From contig JAPUEI010000085.1 in NCBI GenBank assembly GCA_027492675.1, positions 1 to 39,400 on the forward strand: DNA of 39,400 bases. The letters are read 5' to 3'. The stretch is from Propionibacteriaceae bacterium (GTDB lineage Bacteria; Actinomycetota; Actinomycetes; Propionibacteriales; Propionibacteriaceae). Both the position numbers and the translations under genes were made by a program. A model generated the notes under the pieces. It saw only the letters and a program-made list of their open reading frames with translations, searched no databases and had not been told where the DNA came from. Each line of letters opens with the position of its first letter. The stretch's first letter is position 1. Of this stretch, positions 24,032-32,602 are shown one piece after another.

Positions 24032-25393
24032 CTATCGGGCGGCCGTTTCGTCGGCGGTACCTTGGGTCGTCGCGTTGGCCGTGTCCTCCGACTCCGCAGG
24101 CCGTACGGTGATGCGGGCAGCGCGCCGCCCGTCGAGCTCGGTGACCGTCATGTCGAACGTGCCGCTCACCCCACCGGCCACCTGCTCGACCGTGACCTGC
24201 ACGCTGTCGCCGACGTCCGGCAGCTCGCCGCGCTGGGCGACCCAGTAGCCGGCGACCGTGTCGTACGGCCCTTCGGGCAGCTCGTACCCCGTCCTGTCGG
24301 CGAACTCCTCAAGCGTGAGCAGCCCGTCGACGTCGACAGCCCCTGACAGGCGGACGATCGAGACGTGGTCCACGTCGTACTCGTCCTGGATCTCTCCCAC
24401 CAGCTCCTCGACGAGGTCCTCGATGGTGACGATGCCGGCCGTGCCGCCGTACTCGTCGCGCACGATCGCCAGGTGCGAGTTCGTACGACGCATCTCGGTG
24501 AGCGCGTGCAGGATCTTCACGGTCTCGGGGAGGGCGATCACCGGCCTCACCAGGCGAGATACCGGCGTGCCGCGGGTCGCCGGGTCGAGGTCCATGAGGT
24601 CGCGGATGTGAAGGAAGCCGAGCACGTCGTCGACGGTCTGACCGGTCACCGGATAGCGGCTGTGCGGCGCGCCTTGGACGGCCTTCGTCGCGGCGGCGGC
24701 CGGCATCGAACCGGGCAGGAAGTCGACCTCGGTCCGGGGCACCATGACCTCGCGCAGCGACCGCTCGCCGGCGTCGAACAGCTCGTCGACGATCTTCCGC
24801 TCCTCGGCGCCCAGGGACTGCGAGCCCGTGACGAGCGCGCGGATCTCCTCCTCGCTGACCTCCTCGCGTCCGGCCTTGGGATCGCCGCCGAACAGCCGTA
24901 CGACCGCGTCGGTCGACACACCCAAGAACCAGATCAGCGGCCGGGCGCCCTTGGCGATGATGTCGACGAGTGGCGCCAGCGCCATCGCGAACGCCTCGGC
25001 ACGCTGCATCGCGAGGCGTTTCGCGGCGAGCTCGCCGAGAACGATCGAGAAGTACGAGATCACGATGGTGATGACGATCAGCGCCAGCGTGCCGGCGACG
25101 CCCTCAGGAACGCCCCAGCCCACGAACACGGGCGCCAGCCGTTCCGAGAGCGTGGCGCCGCCGAATGCCGCGGATAAGAAGCCCGACAACGTCACGCCGA
25201 TCTGTACGGCGGACAGGAACCGGTTCGGGGACTCGGCCAGCTGGGCGAGCTTCGCGCCGCGCTTGCCGCGCTGGGCCAGCTGCTTCAGCTGGGCTTCACG
25301 CAGGCTCACGAGCGACATCTCGGCAGCCGCGAAGACTCCACCGATGAGGATGAACACGCCGATCAGCGCGATGTCCTGCAGTGTCGCCGTCAT
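24032..25393 (-). CDS. CNNM/CorC-type membrane protein (DUF21, CBS, CorC_HlyC)
   Basis: The product is 453 aa. Residues 1-190 form a DUF21 transmembrane domain (three to four helices, with FAAAEMSLVSLREAQLKQL and VGVT-like LSGFLSAAFGG). Residues 205-330 are a CBS pair (MVPRTEVDFLPG, RYPVTGQTVDDVLGFLHIRDLM, AIVRDEYGGTAGIVTIEDLVEELVGEI). Residues about 350-425 are a CorC_HlyC domain. The family is implicated in magnesium or cobalt handling; the hemolysin name is historical. All three domains are complete. The amylase on the same strand is 190 bp upstream. Confidence 0.88.
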   Translation of the reverse strand: MTATLQDIALIGVFILIGGVFAAAEMSLVSLREAQLKQLAQRGKRGAKLAQLAESPNRFLSAVQIGVTLSGFLSAAFGGATLSERLAPVFVGWGVPEGVAGTLALIVITIVISYFSIVLGELAAKRLAMQRAEAFAMALAPLVDIIAKGARPLIWFLGVSTDAVVRLFGGDPKAGREEVSEEEIRALVTGSQSLGAEERKIVDELFDAGERSLREVMVPRTEVDFLPGSMPAAAATKAVQGAPHSRYPVTGQTVDDVLGFLHIRDLMDLDPATRGTPVSRLVRPVIALPETVKILHALTEMRRTNSHLAIVRDEYGGTAGIVTIEDLVEELVGEIQDEYDVDHVSIVRLSGAVDVDGLLTLEEFADRTGYELPEGPYDTVAGYWVAQRGELPDVGDSVQVTVEQVAGGVSGTFDMTVTELDGRRAARITVRPAESEDTANATTQGTADETAAR

Positions 25394-25486
25394 GCGGCTC
25401 CCCGGCCCGTACTGTCTGGGTCTGTCACGGGCCCGAGTCTATCGGCGCCTGCACGAGCGGGCCCGCCGCCGCTCGTACAGACCCGG

Positions 25487-25581
25487 GTTCGCGAGACAAC
25501 CTGCACGACTCGCGAGACAACCTGTGACCCGCATCCCGGGCACAAGTTCTCTCGCGAACCGCACAAGTTCTCTCGCGAAAC
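25487..25581. repeat. Small opposed repeat array after the amylase gene
   Basis: Two units GCGAGACAACCTG begin at 25491 and 25512, and two reverse units AAGTTCTCTCGCGAA begin at 25545 and 25566. Both steps are 21 bp. The two arms are inverted around 25527-25540. The core (GCGAGAGAACTT in the reverse sense) resembles the unit of the array at 22515-22764. The array starts 3 bp after the amylase stop, as read on the minus strand. The remaining gap to the CorC-like gene (25394-25486) holds nothing else recognised. Confidence 0.8.
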
Positions 25582-25583
25582 CC

Positions 25584-28500
25584 CTACGCCGGGGTCACCA
25601 CCGTCTGGATGATGTGGGTGCTCTTCACGTACGAGAAGGTCACCCGCGAGTTGGCGGGCACGACCACCGACAGGTTGGCCCCGTTGGGCGCACCGCCCGC
25701 GCCGTAGTTCTCGGTGAACGACAGCCCGTACGCCACCTTGTACTGGTACGTACCGGCCGGGATCTGCGTGGTCACCCAGGTGTACGTGCCGTCGCCGTCC
25801 GGGTCCTGTAGCCACGGTCGCATGCAGTCCGCCGCCCAGTCGGCCGCGCATCCGAGCTCGGACTGGAAGTCGCCCGGGATCGTGATGATCGGCCCTTGCG
25901 CGTCGGACGTCACGTAGTGCGTGCCGTGGTCGTAGTAGAACGTCACCGGTGTCGCGGGCGCGGTCATCGAGATGTTCGGCCCGTTGGGCACTGCCCCGTC
26001 GCCGTAGTTCTCCGTCCATGCCTTGTCGATGGCGACCTTGTAGCCGTAGTCGCCCGCGGGCAGCGTGTACGTGCCCTTCCACAGCTGCGAGACCGGGTCG
26101 AGCGTCAGTTGCGCCTGGGCGCAGTCCGGAGCCCAGTCCGCCGCGCAGCCCATCTCGGAGTTGAACGTGCCGGCGACCGCGACCGCGGTCGGCTGGGTCA
26201 CGGGTCCCCCACCGGTTCCCGGCGGCGGCGGCGGATCGCCGACGACCGCGGTCGTGGAGGTGGCCGTGATCCGACCGGACCCGTCCTTGACGACCACCCG
26301 GTACTCGAGCAGCGTGCCCTTGGCCATGCCCGACACGTCGTGGAAGACGCGGTACGGGGCGTTGTCGTCCGTGCCGAGGATCGTCCACCCCTTCGTGCCG
26401 ACCGGCCGGAACGCGATGGTCACCTCGTTGAGCCCGTTCGGCGTGCCGCCGGTCAGCGACGCGGTGATCGCCGCGCGTCCGCCGACGACCCCGCTGGATC
26501 CGGGCGTGAGCGCGACCGTCGTGGCCGTACGGCTGCGGTCCATCGGCTCGTTGGCCTTGTAGACCACGGCGGACATCGCCGGCACGGTGATCGTGACCTT
26601 GCCGTCACGGGTCGTACGGATCGGGCGGTACGCCCCGAGCAGCGGCTGCAGCGTCGCATTCGAGGTGCCCACGGCGAACGTCACCGTCTGCGTCGTGGTC
26701 GCGTTGTTCACGGCCACCACGTACTCGCGGTCCTTCTCACGCCCCGAGTCGATGCGCGAGAAGGCGAAGATCCCCGCGCCATCGGCCGCGTACCTCGTGA
26801 GCTGCGCCCCGTCGGCCAGCGCCGGGTTCTGCGCCCGAAGCCGCGCAAGCGCCGAGATCTGCTGGTACAGCACGCTGTTCGTGTCGTACCGGTCCTTCGA
26901 CCCCGCCGCGCCGACCAGCACAGGCTCGTTGGCGTACTGGGCGGTCTGCGTCGCGAACATGTCCTCGCGGGCGTCCTTGTCGCCACCGGCGCCGATGAAG
27001 CCCTGCTCGTCGCCGTAGTAGACGATCGGCTGGCCACGCGTGAGGTACATCAGCGAGTTCGTCAGCTTCACCCGCGCGAGCAGGTCGGCGTTCGACGTGC
27101 TGGATCCCTTGAGCAGCATGGCGATCCGGCCCATGTCGTGGTTTCCGGTGAATGTCGGGAGCTCGTACGCGTTCGAGTTGGCGTCGGTGTAGTAGTCGTC
27201 GGCGGCGTAGAAGTCCGCGAGGTTCTTGGCGCTCTTGCCCTGCGCGTACGACTGGGCGTTGCTCTGGAAGCCGAAGTCGACGGTCGCCTGCAGGGCACCC
27301 ATGGTGGTGTACGTGCTCATGAAGGCGGGATTGGAGTCGTACACCTCGCCGAACATGAAGAAGTCCTTGTTGCCGATGGCCTTCGCGTGCGCGATGACGG
27401 CCGGGGAGAACTTCTGCCAGAACTGGATGTCCACGTGCTTCACGGTGTCGATCCGGAAGCCGTCGACGCCGTAGTCGACCCACTTGTTATAGACGTCGAT
27501 GAACCCGTTGAGGACCTTCGGGTTCTCGGTGAACAGGTCGTCGAGGCCGGAGAAGTCGCCGTACTCGGCGGACTCACCGGCGTACGTCGAGTCACCGCGG
27601 TTGTGGTAGAGCGTCACGTCGTTCAGCCACGCCGGCACCTTCACCGTCGCGTCGGCGGGGGTGCGGAAGACAGGGGTGTACGGGAAGGACGTGGTGGCGC
27701 TCAGCGTCGGGAAGTTCGGCGAGTTGACGACCGTCTTCGGGTCGAAGACCGTGCCGTTGGCGTCGGTGTACGGCGTGGTGGCCGTGGAGACGTAGCCGTA
27801 CTGCTTCTGCGCGTAGTCGATGACGTCGGCCGTGTGGTTGGTGATGATGTCGAAGAACACCTTCATGCCCTTGGCGTGAGCGGCCGCGATCAGCGCCTTC
27901 ATGTCATCGTTCGTGCCCAAGTGCGGGTCGATCTGCGTGAAGTCGGTGATCCAGTAGCCGTGATAGCCGGCGCTCGCGTCCGTACCCGTGCCTTGTACGG
28001 GACGGTTCTTGAACGACGGGGTCATCCAGATCGCCGTCGTGCCGAGGCCCTTGATGTAGTCGAGCTTGCTCGTGATCCCCTTGAGGTCACCGCCGTGGTA
28101 GAAGCCCTTGTCCGTGGGGTCGAAGCCGGTCTCCATGCGCGAGCCGGTGAGGCCGCCGGTGTCGTTGGCCGTCGAGCCGTTGGCGAACCGATCGGCCATG
28201 ACGAAGTAGAACCGCTCCTTGGTCAGCGCGTTGCGCAGCGACTCACCGGCCAGGCGCTCGTCGTCGCGGGTCGTCGTGGTGCTGACGGGAGCCGCCACCG
28301 TGACGATGTGGCTGGTGCCGTCGAACGAGAACGTCAGCTTCGAGGTTCCCGAGAGCACGAGCGGCATGTTGGAACCGTCCTTGGCACCGCCCGCCCCGTA
28401 GTTCTCGGCCCAGGAGTCGTTGACCGCGACCTTGAACTGGTACGAGCCGGCCGGGACGGTGAACGTCTTCGTCCAGCCGCCCCCGGACGCCGTCAGGTGG

Positions 28501-28697
28501 GTCGCCACGCAGGCCGGGTCCCAGTCGGCCGCGCAGCCGAGCTCGGACTGCAGGTCGCCGACGAGCGTCACGGTCTGGTCGGCGGCGTACGCCGGGGACG
28601 CCGAGAGTCCTGCCATCACCACCGCGACGGCGAGACCGGCGGTGAGCCACCGGTTCCTGAACTGCGGTCTGCGGGTGGAGTCGGAGCGAGGAATCAC
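25584..28697 (-). CDS. Secreted GH13 alpha-amylase/pullulanase with three X25 modules
   Basis: The 1037-aa protein has a signal peptide (basic RRPQFRNR, then a hydrophobic core, ending about AYA-AD). An X25-type module follows (about 39-137, ELGCAADWDP), then GH13 at about 145-690. Catalytic motifs are intact: DGFRID near 412, FGEVYD near 450 and FTGNHDM near 516. An Ig-like part (about 710-815), a Pro/Gly linker near 824 and two more X25 modules (EMGCAADWAPDC near 849, ELGCAADWAADC near 949) complete it. X25 modules occur in pullulanases and amylases and are thought to aid starch binding. Start: GTG with GGAGG 7 nt upstream. It would hydrolyse alpha-glucan outside the cell. Confidence 0.88.
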   Translation of the reverse strand: MIPRSDSTRRPQFRNRWLTAGLAVAVVMAGLSASPAYAADQTVTLVGDLQSELGCAADWDPACVATHLTASGGGWTKTFTVPAGSYQFKVAVNDSWAENYGAGGAKDGSNMPLVLSGTSKLTFSFDGTSHIVTVAAPVSTTTTRDDERLAGESLRNALTKERFYFVMADRFANGSTANDTGGLTGSRMETGFDPTDKGFYHGGDLKGITSKLDYIKGLGTTAIWMTPSFKNRPVQGTGTDASAGYHGYWITDFTQIDPHLGTNDDMKALIAAAHAKGMKVFFDIITNHTADVIDYAQKQYGYVSTATTPYTDANGTVFDPKTVVNSPNFPTLSATTSFPYTPVFRTPADATVKVPAWLNDVTLYHNRGDSTYAGESAEYGDFSGLDDLFTENPKVLNGFIDVYNKWVDYGVDGFRIDTVKHVDIQFWQKFSPAVIAHAKAIGNKDFFMFGEVYDSNPAFMSTYTTMGALQATVDFGFQSNAQSYAQGKSAKNLADFYAADDYYTDANSNAYELPTFTGNHDMGRIAMLLKGSSTSNADLLARVKLTNSLMYLTRGQPIVYYGDEQGFIGAGGDKDAREDMFATQTAQYANEPVLVGAAGSKDRYDTNSVLYQQISALARLRAQNPALADGAQLTRYAADGAGIFAFSRIDSGREKDREYVVAVNNATTTQTVTFAVGTSNATLQPLLGAYRPIRTTRDGKVTITVPAMSAVVYKANEPMDRSRTATTVALTPGSSGVVGGRAAITASLTGGTPNGLNEVTIAFRPVGTKGWTILGTDDNAPYRVFHDVSGMAKGTLLEYRVVVKDGSGRITATSTTAVVGDPPPPPGTGGGPVTQPTAVAVAGTFNSEMGCAADWAPDCAQAQLTLDPVSQLWKGTYTLPAGDYGYKVAIDKAWTENYGDGAVPNGPNISMTAPATPVTFYYDHGTHYVTSDAQGPIITIPGDFQSELGCAADWAADCMRPWLQDPDGDGTYTWVTTQIPAGTYQYKVAYGLSFTENYGAGGAPNGANLSVVVPANSRVTFSYVKSTHIIQTVVTPA

Positions 28698-28800
28698 AGT
28701 GGTACCTCCGTGGGGGCGTCATTGCCGGGGTGGGCCACACAGCGTGGTCATGTGAGGCCGGGTGGGGGCATGTGAGGGGGGTGAGACTCCGGCCGGATCG

Positions 28801-28830
28801 AACCTAACGCGCCCGCGCGCGGGCTGTAAA
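28801..28830 (-). promoter_or_regulatory. Candidate amylase promoter with palindromic spacer
   Basis: On the minus strand TTTACA (28830-28825) and TAGGTT (28806-28801) are 18 bp apart. The spacer contains the perfect 14-bp palindrome GCCCGCGCGCGGGC (28811-28824), an attractive operator, although short GC palindromes arise easily in such DNA. Two copies of CATGTGAGG (28749 and 28769) lie between it and the start. Confidence 0.45.
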
Positions 28831-28889
28831 CCCTTTGAGCCCACCCAATTTGATCGAGCAAACCTCTGCCCTGACCGGCACCGTACAGA

Positions 28890-28924
28890 GCGAATGCCCG
28901 GCGGAAGGGTGGCCGGGCATTCGC
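28890..28924 (-). terminator. Terminator hairpin after the first lipoprotein gene
   Basis: GCGAATGCCCGGC (28890-28902) and GCCGGGCATTCGC (28912-28924) are perfectly complementary over 13 bp with a 9-nt loop. It lies 15 bp past the lipoprotein stop on the minus strand. No T-run follows, as usual for actinobacterial terminators. Confidence 0.75.
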
Positions 28925-28939
28925 GGGTACGGGGCGGGT

Positions 28940-29689
28940 TCAGCCCTTGATCACCTGCGATGCGGGCGGGGCGACGAAGGGTGCCACCGCGTCCCACTCG
29001 GAGAAGGTCAGATCCGCGCCGGAGCCGCCGCCCTCGAAGCTGATCCGCAGGATGGTCGTCGCCTTCACGGTGACCCAGACGCTGACAGGGGTCGCGCTGG
29101 TACGGGCTCCGTGAACGAGCTTGTACGCCGCCTGGCCCCCCATCGTCGTCTCCTCGACCGTGACATCCTTCCCGCTGGCCGCGATGTCGGACTTGAGGGC
29201 GCCAAGGATCCCCTTGGTGGTCAGCGCGGCGAGCTTCGGGTCGGCGGTGCTCATGTATCTGGAGCCGATCGCCTCGATGGTGGCCTGCGGCTGGCCGGAG
29301 GCCTTCCAGAACGCGGCGTTGGCCTTGGCGTAGAACGTGCCGGCGACCACGATGATCTCCAAGACCTGGAGTCCGGTGGTCAGCTGGAGCTTGCCGTTGC
29401 TGCCGTCGCACGTGCCCGCGACGTTGATCTGGGAGACCTCGTTGTTCGCGGTGACGGTGCCGACCATGTGCGTGCTCTTGCAGGAGTCATAGGCCGTCAG
29501 GTGCTTGTCCCACAGCGCCTGGGCATCAGGTCCGGTGCTGGTGGCCTTGGGCGTGCCGGGCGCCTGCCCGCCGTACGCCGAGAAGTCGTGCACCTGGTGC
29601 AGCATCGCCGTCGTGGCTTGCCCGCAGCCGCCGAGCGCCAGCATCAGGACGATCGCCAGTGCGGACAGTGCGGAGAGTCGTACGCGCAT
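28940..29689 (-). CDS. Secreted lipoprotein, LppX/LprG-like
   Basis: The product is 249 aa. A signal peptide ends in a lipobox (LALGGC, Cys at about 22), so the mature protein is anchored by a lipid on the outer face of the membrane. The mature part alternates short strands (KLQLTTGLQVLEIIVVAGTFYAK, then a central helix-rich part and SVWVTVKATTILRISFEG), like the LppX/LprG family that binds lipids in a beta cavity. It is a divergent paralogue of the next protein downstream on this strand (29793-30527): both share an ending like FSEWDAVAPFVAPP and FSDWNSVKPFSAPP. Function is unknown. Confidence 0.7.
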   Translation of the reverse strand: MRVRLSALSALAIVLMLALGGCGQATTAMLHQVHDFSAYGGQAPGTPKATSTGPDAQALWDKHLTAYDSCKSTHMVGTVTANNEVSQINVAGTCDGSNGKLQLTTGLQVLEIIVVAGTFYAKANAAFWKASGQPQATIEAIGSRYMSTADPKLAALTTKGILGALKSDIAASGKDVTVEETTMGGQAAYKLVHGARTSATPVSVWVTVKATTILRISFEGGGSGADLTFSEWDAVAPFVAPPASQVIKG

Positions 29690-29757
29690 CGGTGGGGCTC
29701 CTCAGACGAGACCGGGCAACGTCACCGTAGCCAACGCCCCCAGATCCGTAGCCCGGA

Positions 29758-29773
29758 CTGAGAAAACTCTCAG
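29758..29773 (-). terminator. Weak hairpin after the second lipoprotein gene
   Basis: CTGAGA (29758-29763) pairs with TCTCAG (29768-29773) around a 4-nt loop, about 20 bp past the lipoprotein stop on the minus strand. The stem is short and the region before it contains GGAGAGACCTC, a possible stray relative of the repeat units elsewhere. Confidence 0.35.
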
Positions 29774-29792
29774 AGCTCGGAGGTCTCTCCGG

Positions 29793-30527
29793 TCACTTAC
29801 CGAAGATCTGGTCTGCCGGGGGCGCGGAGAAGGGCTTCACCGAGTTCCAGTCAGAGAAGTCGAGATCCGTCGGGTTGGCGCCGCCGACGACCGTGAGCTT
29901 CAACAGGTTGGCCTTGCCGTCCGCGCTCACCCACGCCTTGAGATCGCCCTGGTTCGTCGACAGACGCTGCGACAGCACGTACGCCGGAACGCCCGCCAGA
30001 TCGCCTTGATCGACCTTGATGTTCACCTTGTCGACGAGGTTGAAGTTGATCGTCGCGAGCCCGTCCAGCATCGCGCCGACGGTCATCTTCGAGACGTCCA
30101 TCGACGTCGTCTTCACGTACTTGGTGCCGATGGCCTGCGCCCGCTCCTGCGGAACGCCGGCCATTGTCCAGTACGCCTCGTTCCCCTTCACGTACGCGAC
30201 GCCGGACACCATGATGATCTCCGCCGTCCAACCGTTCTGACTCACGGTCACCTTGGCGTTCGAACCGTCGCGGGCACCGGCCATATCGACCGGGATGGTC
30301 GTTCCGTTGTTCGTGGCTGTGCCCTTGATCTCGACCGAGGTCGCGGCCTTCATCGATGCCTGAGCCGCCGTCCAGAGCTCCTCTGCGCCGGGGATCGCCT
30401 GTGTCGACGACGCGCCTGCAGCCGGCCCAGAGCCGGACAGGCCACCTGGGATCAGGCTGCAACCCGACAGTCCGATCACGGTCACGGCGACCAGCGCGGA
30501 TGCGACAACGCGTACAGCGATCTTCAT
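29793..30527 (-). CDS. Secreted lipoprotein, LppX/LprG-like (paralogue)
   Basis: The product is 244 aa. The signal peptide ends in GLSGC (lipobox), followed by a short Gly/Ser-rich linker and a conserved fold with VEIKGTATNNGTTIPVDMAGARDGS, IIMVSGVAYVKGNEAYW and VPAYVLSQRL, as in LppX/LprG-like lipoproteins that sit on the cell surface. The start at 30527 is set by AGGAGA just upstream. It is separated from the related gene at 28940 by 103 bp and is probably a duplicated copy. In mycobacteria related proteins carry lipoglycans or lipids; a role with the surface glycan of this window is conjecture. Confidence 0.7.
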   Translation of the reverse strand: MKIAVRVVASALVAVTVIGLSGCSLIPGGLSGSGPAAGASSTQAIPGAEELWTAAQASMKAATSVEIKGTATNNGTTIPVDMAGARDGSNAKVTVSQNGWTAEIIMVSGVAYVKGNEAYWTMAGVPQERAQAIGTKYVKTTSMDVSKMTVGAMLDGLATINFNLVDKVNIKVDQGDLAGVPAYVLSQRLSTNQGDLKAWVSADGKANLLKLTVVGGANPTDLDFSDWNSVKPFSAPPADQIFGK

Positions 30528-30588
30528 GACATCTCCTGTGAGGGTGGAAGAACCTGACGCGGACGCTATCGCACGGCATGGGTGTGGA

Positions 30589-30624
30589 ACGGGCGGCCCC
30601 CTGTTTCCAGGTGAGGCCGCCCGT
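30589..30624 (-). terminator. Terminator hairpin after icd
   Basis: ACGGGCGGCC (30589-30598) and GGCCGCCCGT (30615-30624) pair perfectly over 10 bp. The loop contains a small inner stem CCTG/CAGG. It begins 17 bp past the icd stop on the minus strand. It lies 61 bp upstream of the lipoprotein start. Confidence 0.7.
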
Positions 30625-30640
30625 GCAGCGAAGATCAGGC

Positions 30641-31858
30641 TCAGGCGAGCGCGGCCTTGAGGTTCTCGTCGATGGCGGCGAGGAACTCTTCGGTGGTCAG
30701 CCACGCCTGGTCCGGGCCGACGAGCAGCGCGAGGTCCTTGGTCATCTTGCCCGACTCGACGGTCTCGACACAGACCCGCTCGAGGGTCTCGGCGAAGGCC
30801 GTGACCTCGGGGGTTCCGTCGAGGGCGCCGCGGTGCTTGAGACCGCCGGTCCATGCGTAGATCGACGCGATCGGGTTCGTCGACGTCGGCTTGCCCTGCT
30901 GGTGCTGCCGGTAGTGCCGCGTCACCGTGCCGTGCGCAGCCTCCGCCTCGACCGTCTTGCCGTCCGGGGTCATCAGCACGCTGGTCATCAGGCCTAGCGA
31001 GCCGAAGCCCTGCGCGACCGTGTCGGACTGCACGTCGCCGTCGTAGTTCTTGCACGCCCAGACGTAGCCGCCCTCCCACTTCATGGCCGACGCGACCATG
31101 TCGTCGATCAGGCGGTGCTCGTACGTCAGGCCGCGGCTCTCGTACTCCGCCTTGAACTCGGCCTCGTAGATGCTCTGGAAGATGTCCTTGAACGCGCCGT
31201 CGTACGCCTTGAGGATCGTGTTCTTCGTCGACAGGTAGACGGGGTAGTTGCGCAGCAGGCCGTAGTTCAGCGAGGCGCGGGCGAAGTCCTCGATGGACTT
31301 GTTGAAGTTGAACATGCCCATCGCGACGCCACCGTCGGGGCCGTACTTCGCGACCTCGAACTCCATGGGCGCGGAGCCGTCCTCAGGGGTGTACGTGATG
31401 GTGACCGTGCCGGCACCGGGGACCTTGAAGTTGGTCGCCTTGTACTGATCGCCGTGGGCGTGGCGGCCGATGACGATGGGCTTCGTCCAGCCGGGAACCA
31501 GGCGCGGGATGTTGGAGATGATGATCGGCTCGCGGAAGATCACGCCGCCGAGGATGTTGCGGACAGTGCCGTTCGGCGACTTCCACATCTCCTTGAGGCC
31601 GAACTCCTCGACACGGGCCTCGTCGGGGGTGATGGTCGCGCACTTCACGCCGACGCCGTGCTTGGCGATGGCGTTCGCGGAGTCGATCGTCACCTGGTCG
31701 TTCGTGGCGTCGCGATTCTCGATGCCCAGGTCGTAGTAGTCGATGTTGACGTCCAGGTACGGGTGGATCAGGCGGTCCTTGATGAACTGCCAGATGATCC
31801 GCGTCATCTCGTCGCCGTCGAGCTCTACGACGGTTCCCTGCACCTTGATCTTGCCCAT
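30641..31858 (-). CDS. icd: NADP-dependent isocitrate dehydrogenase
   Basis: The 405-aa protein is the homodimeric, eukaryote-like type of IDH. Motifs include [29 protein letters not shown] (phosphate-binding Ser and Asn), [33 protein letters not shown] (metal-binding aspartates) and [14 protein letters not shown] (NADP site). It converts isocitrate to 2-oxoglutarate and CO2 in the TCA cycle with NADP. The start at 31858 is preferred over an earlier ATG at 31864 because GAGGAG lies 6 nt upstream and the length matches the family. It stands alone with a strong hairpin at its end. Confidence 0.95.
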   Translation of the reverse strand: MGKIKVQGTVVELDGDEMTRIIWQFIKDRLIHPYLDVNIDYYDLGIENRDATNDQVTIDSANAIAKHGVGVKCATITPDEARVEEFGLKEMWKSPNGTVRNILGGVIFREPIIISNIPRLVPGWTKPIVIGRHAHGDQYKATNFKVPGAGTVTITYTPEDGSAPMEFEVAKYGPDGGVAMGMFNFNKSIEDFARASLNYGLLRNYPVYLSTKNTILKAYDGAFKDIFQSIYEAEFKAEYESRGLTYEHRLIDDMVASAMKWEGGYVWACKNYDGDVQSDTVAQGFGSLGLMTSVLMTPDGKTVEAEAAHGTVTRHYRQHQQGKPTSTNPIASIYAWTGGLKHRGALDGTPEVTAFAETLERVCVETVESGKMTKDLALLVGPDQAWLTTEEFLAAIDENLKAALA

Positions 31859-31956
31859 TGACATCTCCTCGCGCCGTTGCACAAAAGGTCTTGACGTCAA
31901 ACTACCTTACGGTGCCCGGTCCTCGCACGTCCTTCGCCTACCTTCTCGGGTGCAGA

Positions 31957-32475
31957 ATGCCTCCTGTGACGTTCAGGGTGGAGCAGTACACCGTCGCGCT
32001 CGGGCCTGTACTGGCCGCGGGCGAGTCCGCACTGTGGATCCCCGACGCCTCCTACCTCGTCGGTGCGCTCGAGCACATCCCAGCCCCGGCGACGGTTCCA
32101 GGCCTCGACGAGCTCCGTGACCTGCTCGACCAGCTCGCCTCAGGAACCGCTCTCGTGGGGTACGAGGGGTCGCTGGCCATGTCGCTGCGGCTCGCGATCG
32201 ACGAGGAGCACCACGGCGGTGCCGACGGGGAGCTCGTGGTCACCGACCAGCGGCTCCTCGTGCTGGACCACCTCATGAAGGGCGCCCGGGTGATCTGGGA
32301 ATGCCCCCGCGACGCGGTGGTCGGCGCCCGGGTGACGAGCGGCCTGGGACATGCGGGACGTACGGTCATGGTCTTCGACGACGGCTCCGGCCTCGCCCTG
32401 CTGTTGGGAGTCGTCTTCAAGACCGGCGCCGAGCACTTCGTCACCGAGCTGCGCAGGGGCCTGCGGCTGTTCTGA
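31957..32475 (+). CDS. PH-like domain protein of unknown role
   Basis: The product is 172 aa. The second half (GELVVTDQRLLVLDHLMKG, WECPRDAVVGARV, GRTVMVFDDGSGLALLLG) resembles bacterial PH-domain proteins such as YokE-like regulators, in which strands begin VVTDQRLL. The first 60 residues are acidic and helical. ATG 31957 is chosen because the conserved part begins about residue 20 and no ribosome site supports earlier starts; an AGAATG context fits leaderless translation. It is divergent from icd with a 98-bp gap. I have no further clue to function. Confidence 0.65.
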   Translation: MPPVTFRVEQYTVALGPVLAAGESALWIPDASYLVGALEHIPAPATVPGLDELRDLLDQLASGTALVGYEGSLAMSLRLAIDEEHHGGADGELVVTDQRLLVLDHLMKGARVIWECPRDAVVGARVTSGLGHAGRTVMVFDDGSGLALLLGVVFKTGAEHFVTELRRGLRLF

Positions 32476-32480
32476 CCTCT

Positions 32481-32527
32481 GAAGTTGTCGCCATTCGGGG
32501 ATACCCGGGCGGAAAGGCGACCACTTC
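32481..32527. terminator. Bidirectional terminator-like cruciform
   Basis: GAAGTTGTCGCC (32481-32492) pairs with GGCGACCACTTC (32516-32527), 11 of 12 bases. Inside the loop, CGGG (32496-32499) and CCCG (32504-32507) form a small stem capped by a GATA tetraloop. It follows the PH-like gene by 5 bp and lies 75 bp before the end of the convergent kinase gene, so it could end transcripts from either side. Confidence 0.65.
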
Positions 32528-32602
32528 GGAGCACGTGGCTGGGCGCCGTCAGGGTACGGAGATGACCGCGTACCCGGTGGCCAGGTCGAGGATCGACATG
32601 GC

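Noticed and set aside
25896-28775. A 959-codon open frame on the plus strand opposite the amylase gene
   Set aside because: It is a by-product of GC-rich codon use in the amylase gene, has low-complexity Arg/Val/Gly content, and no ribosome site or known motif.
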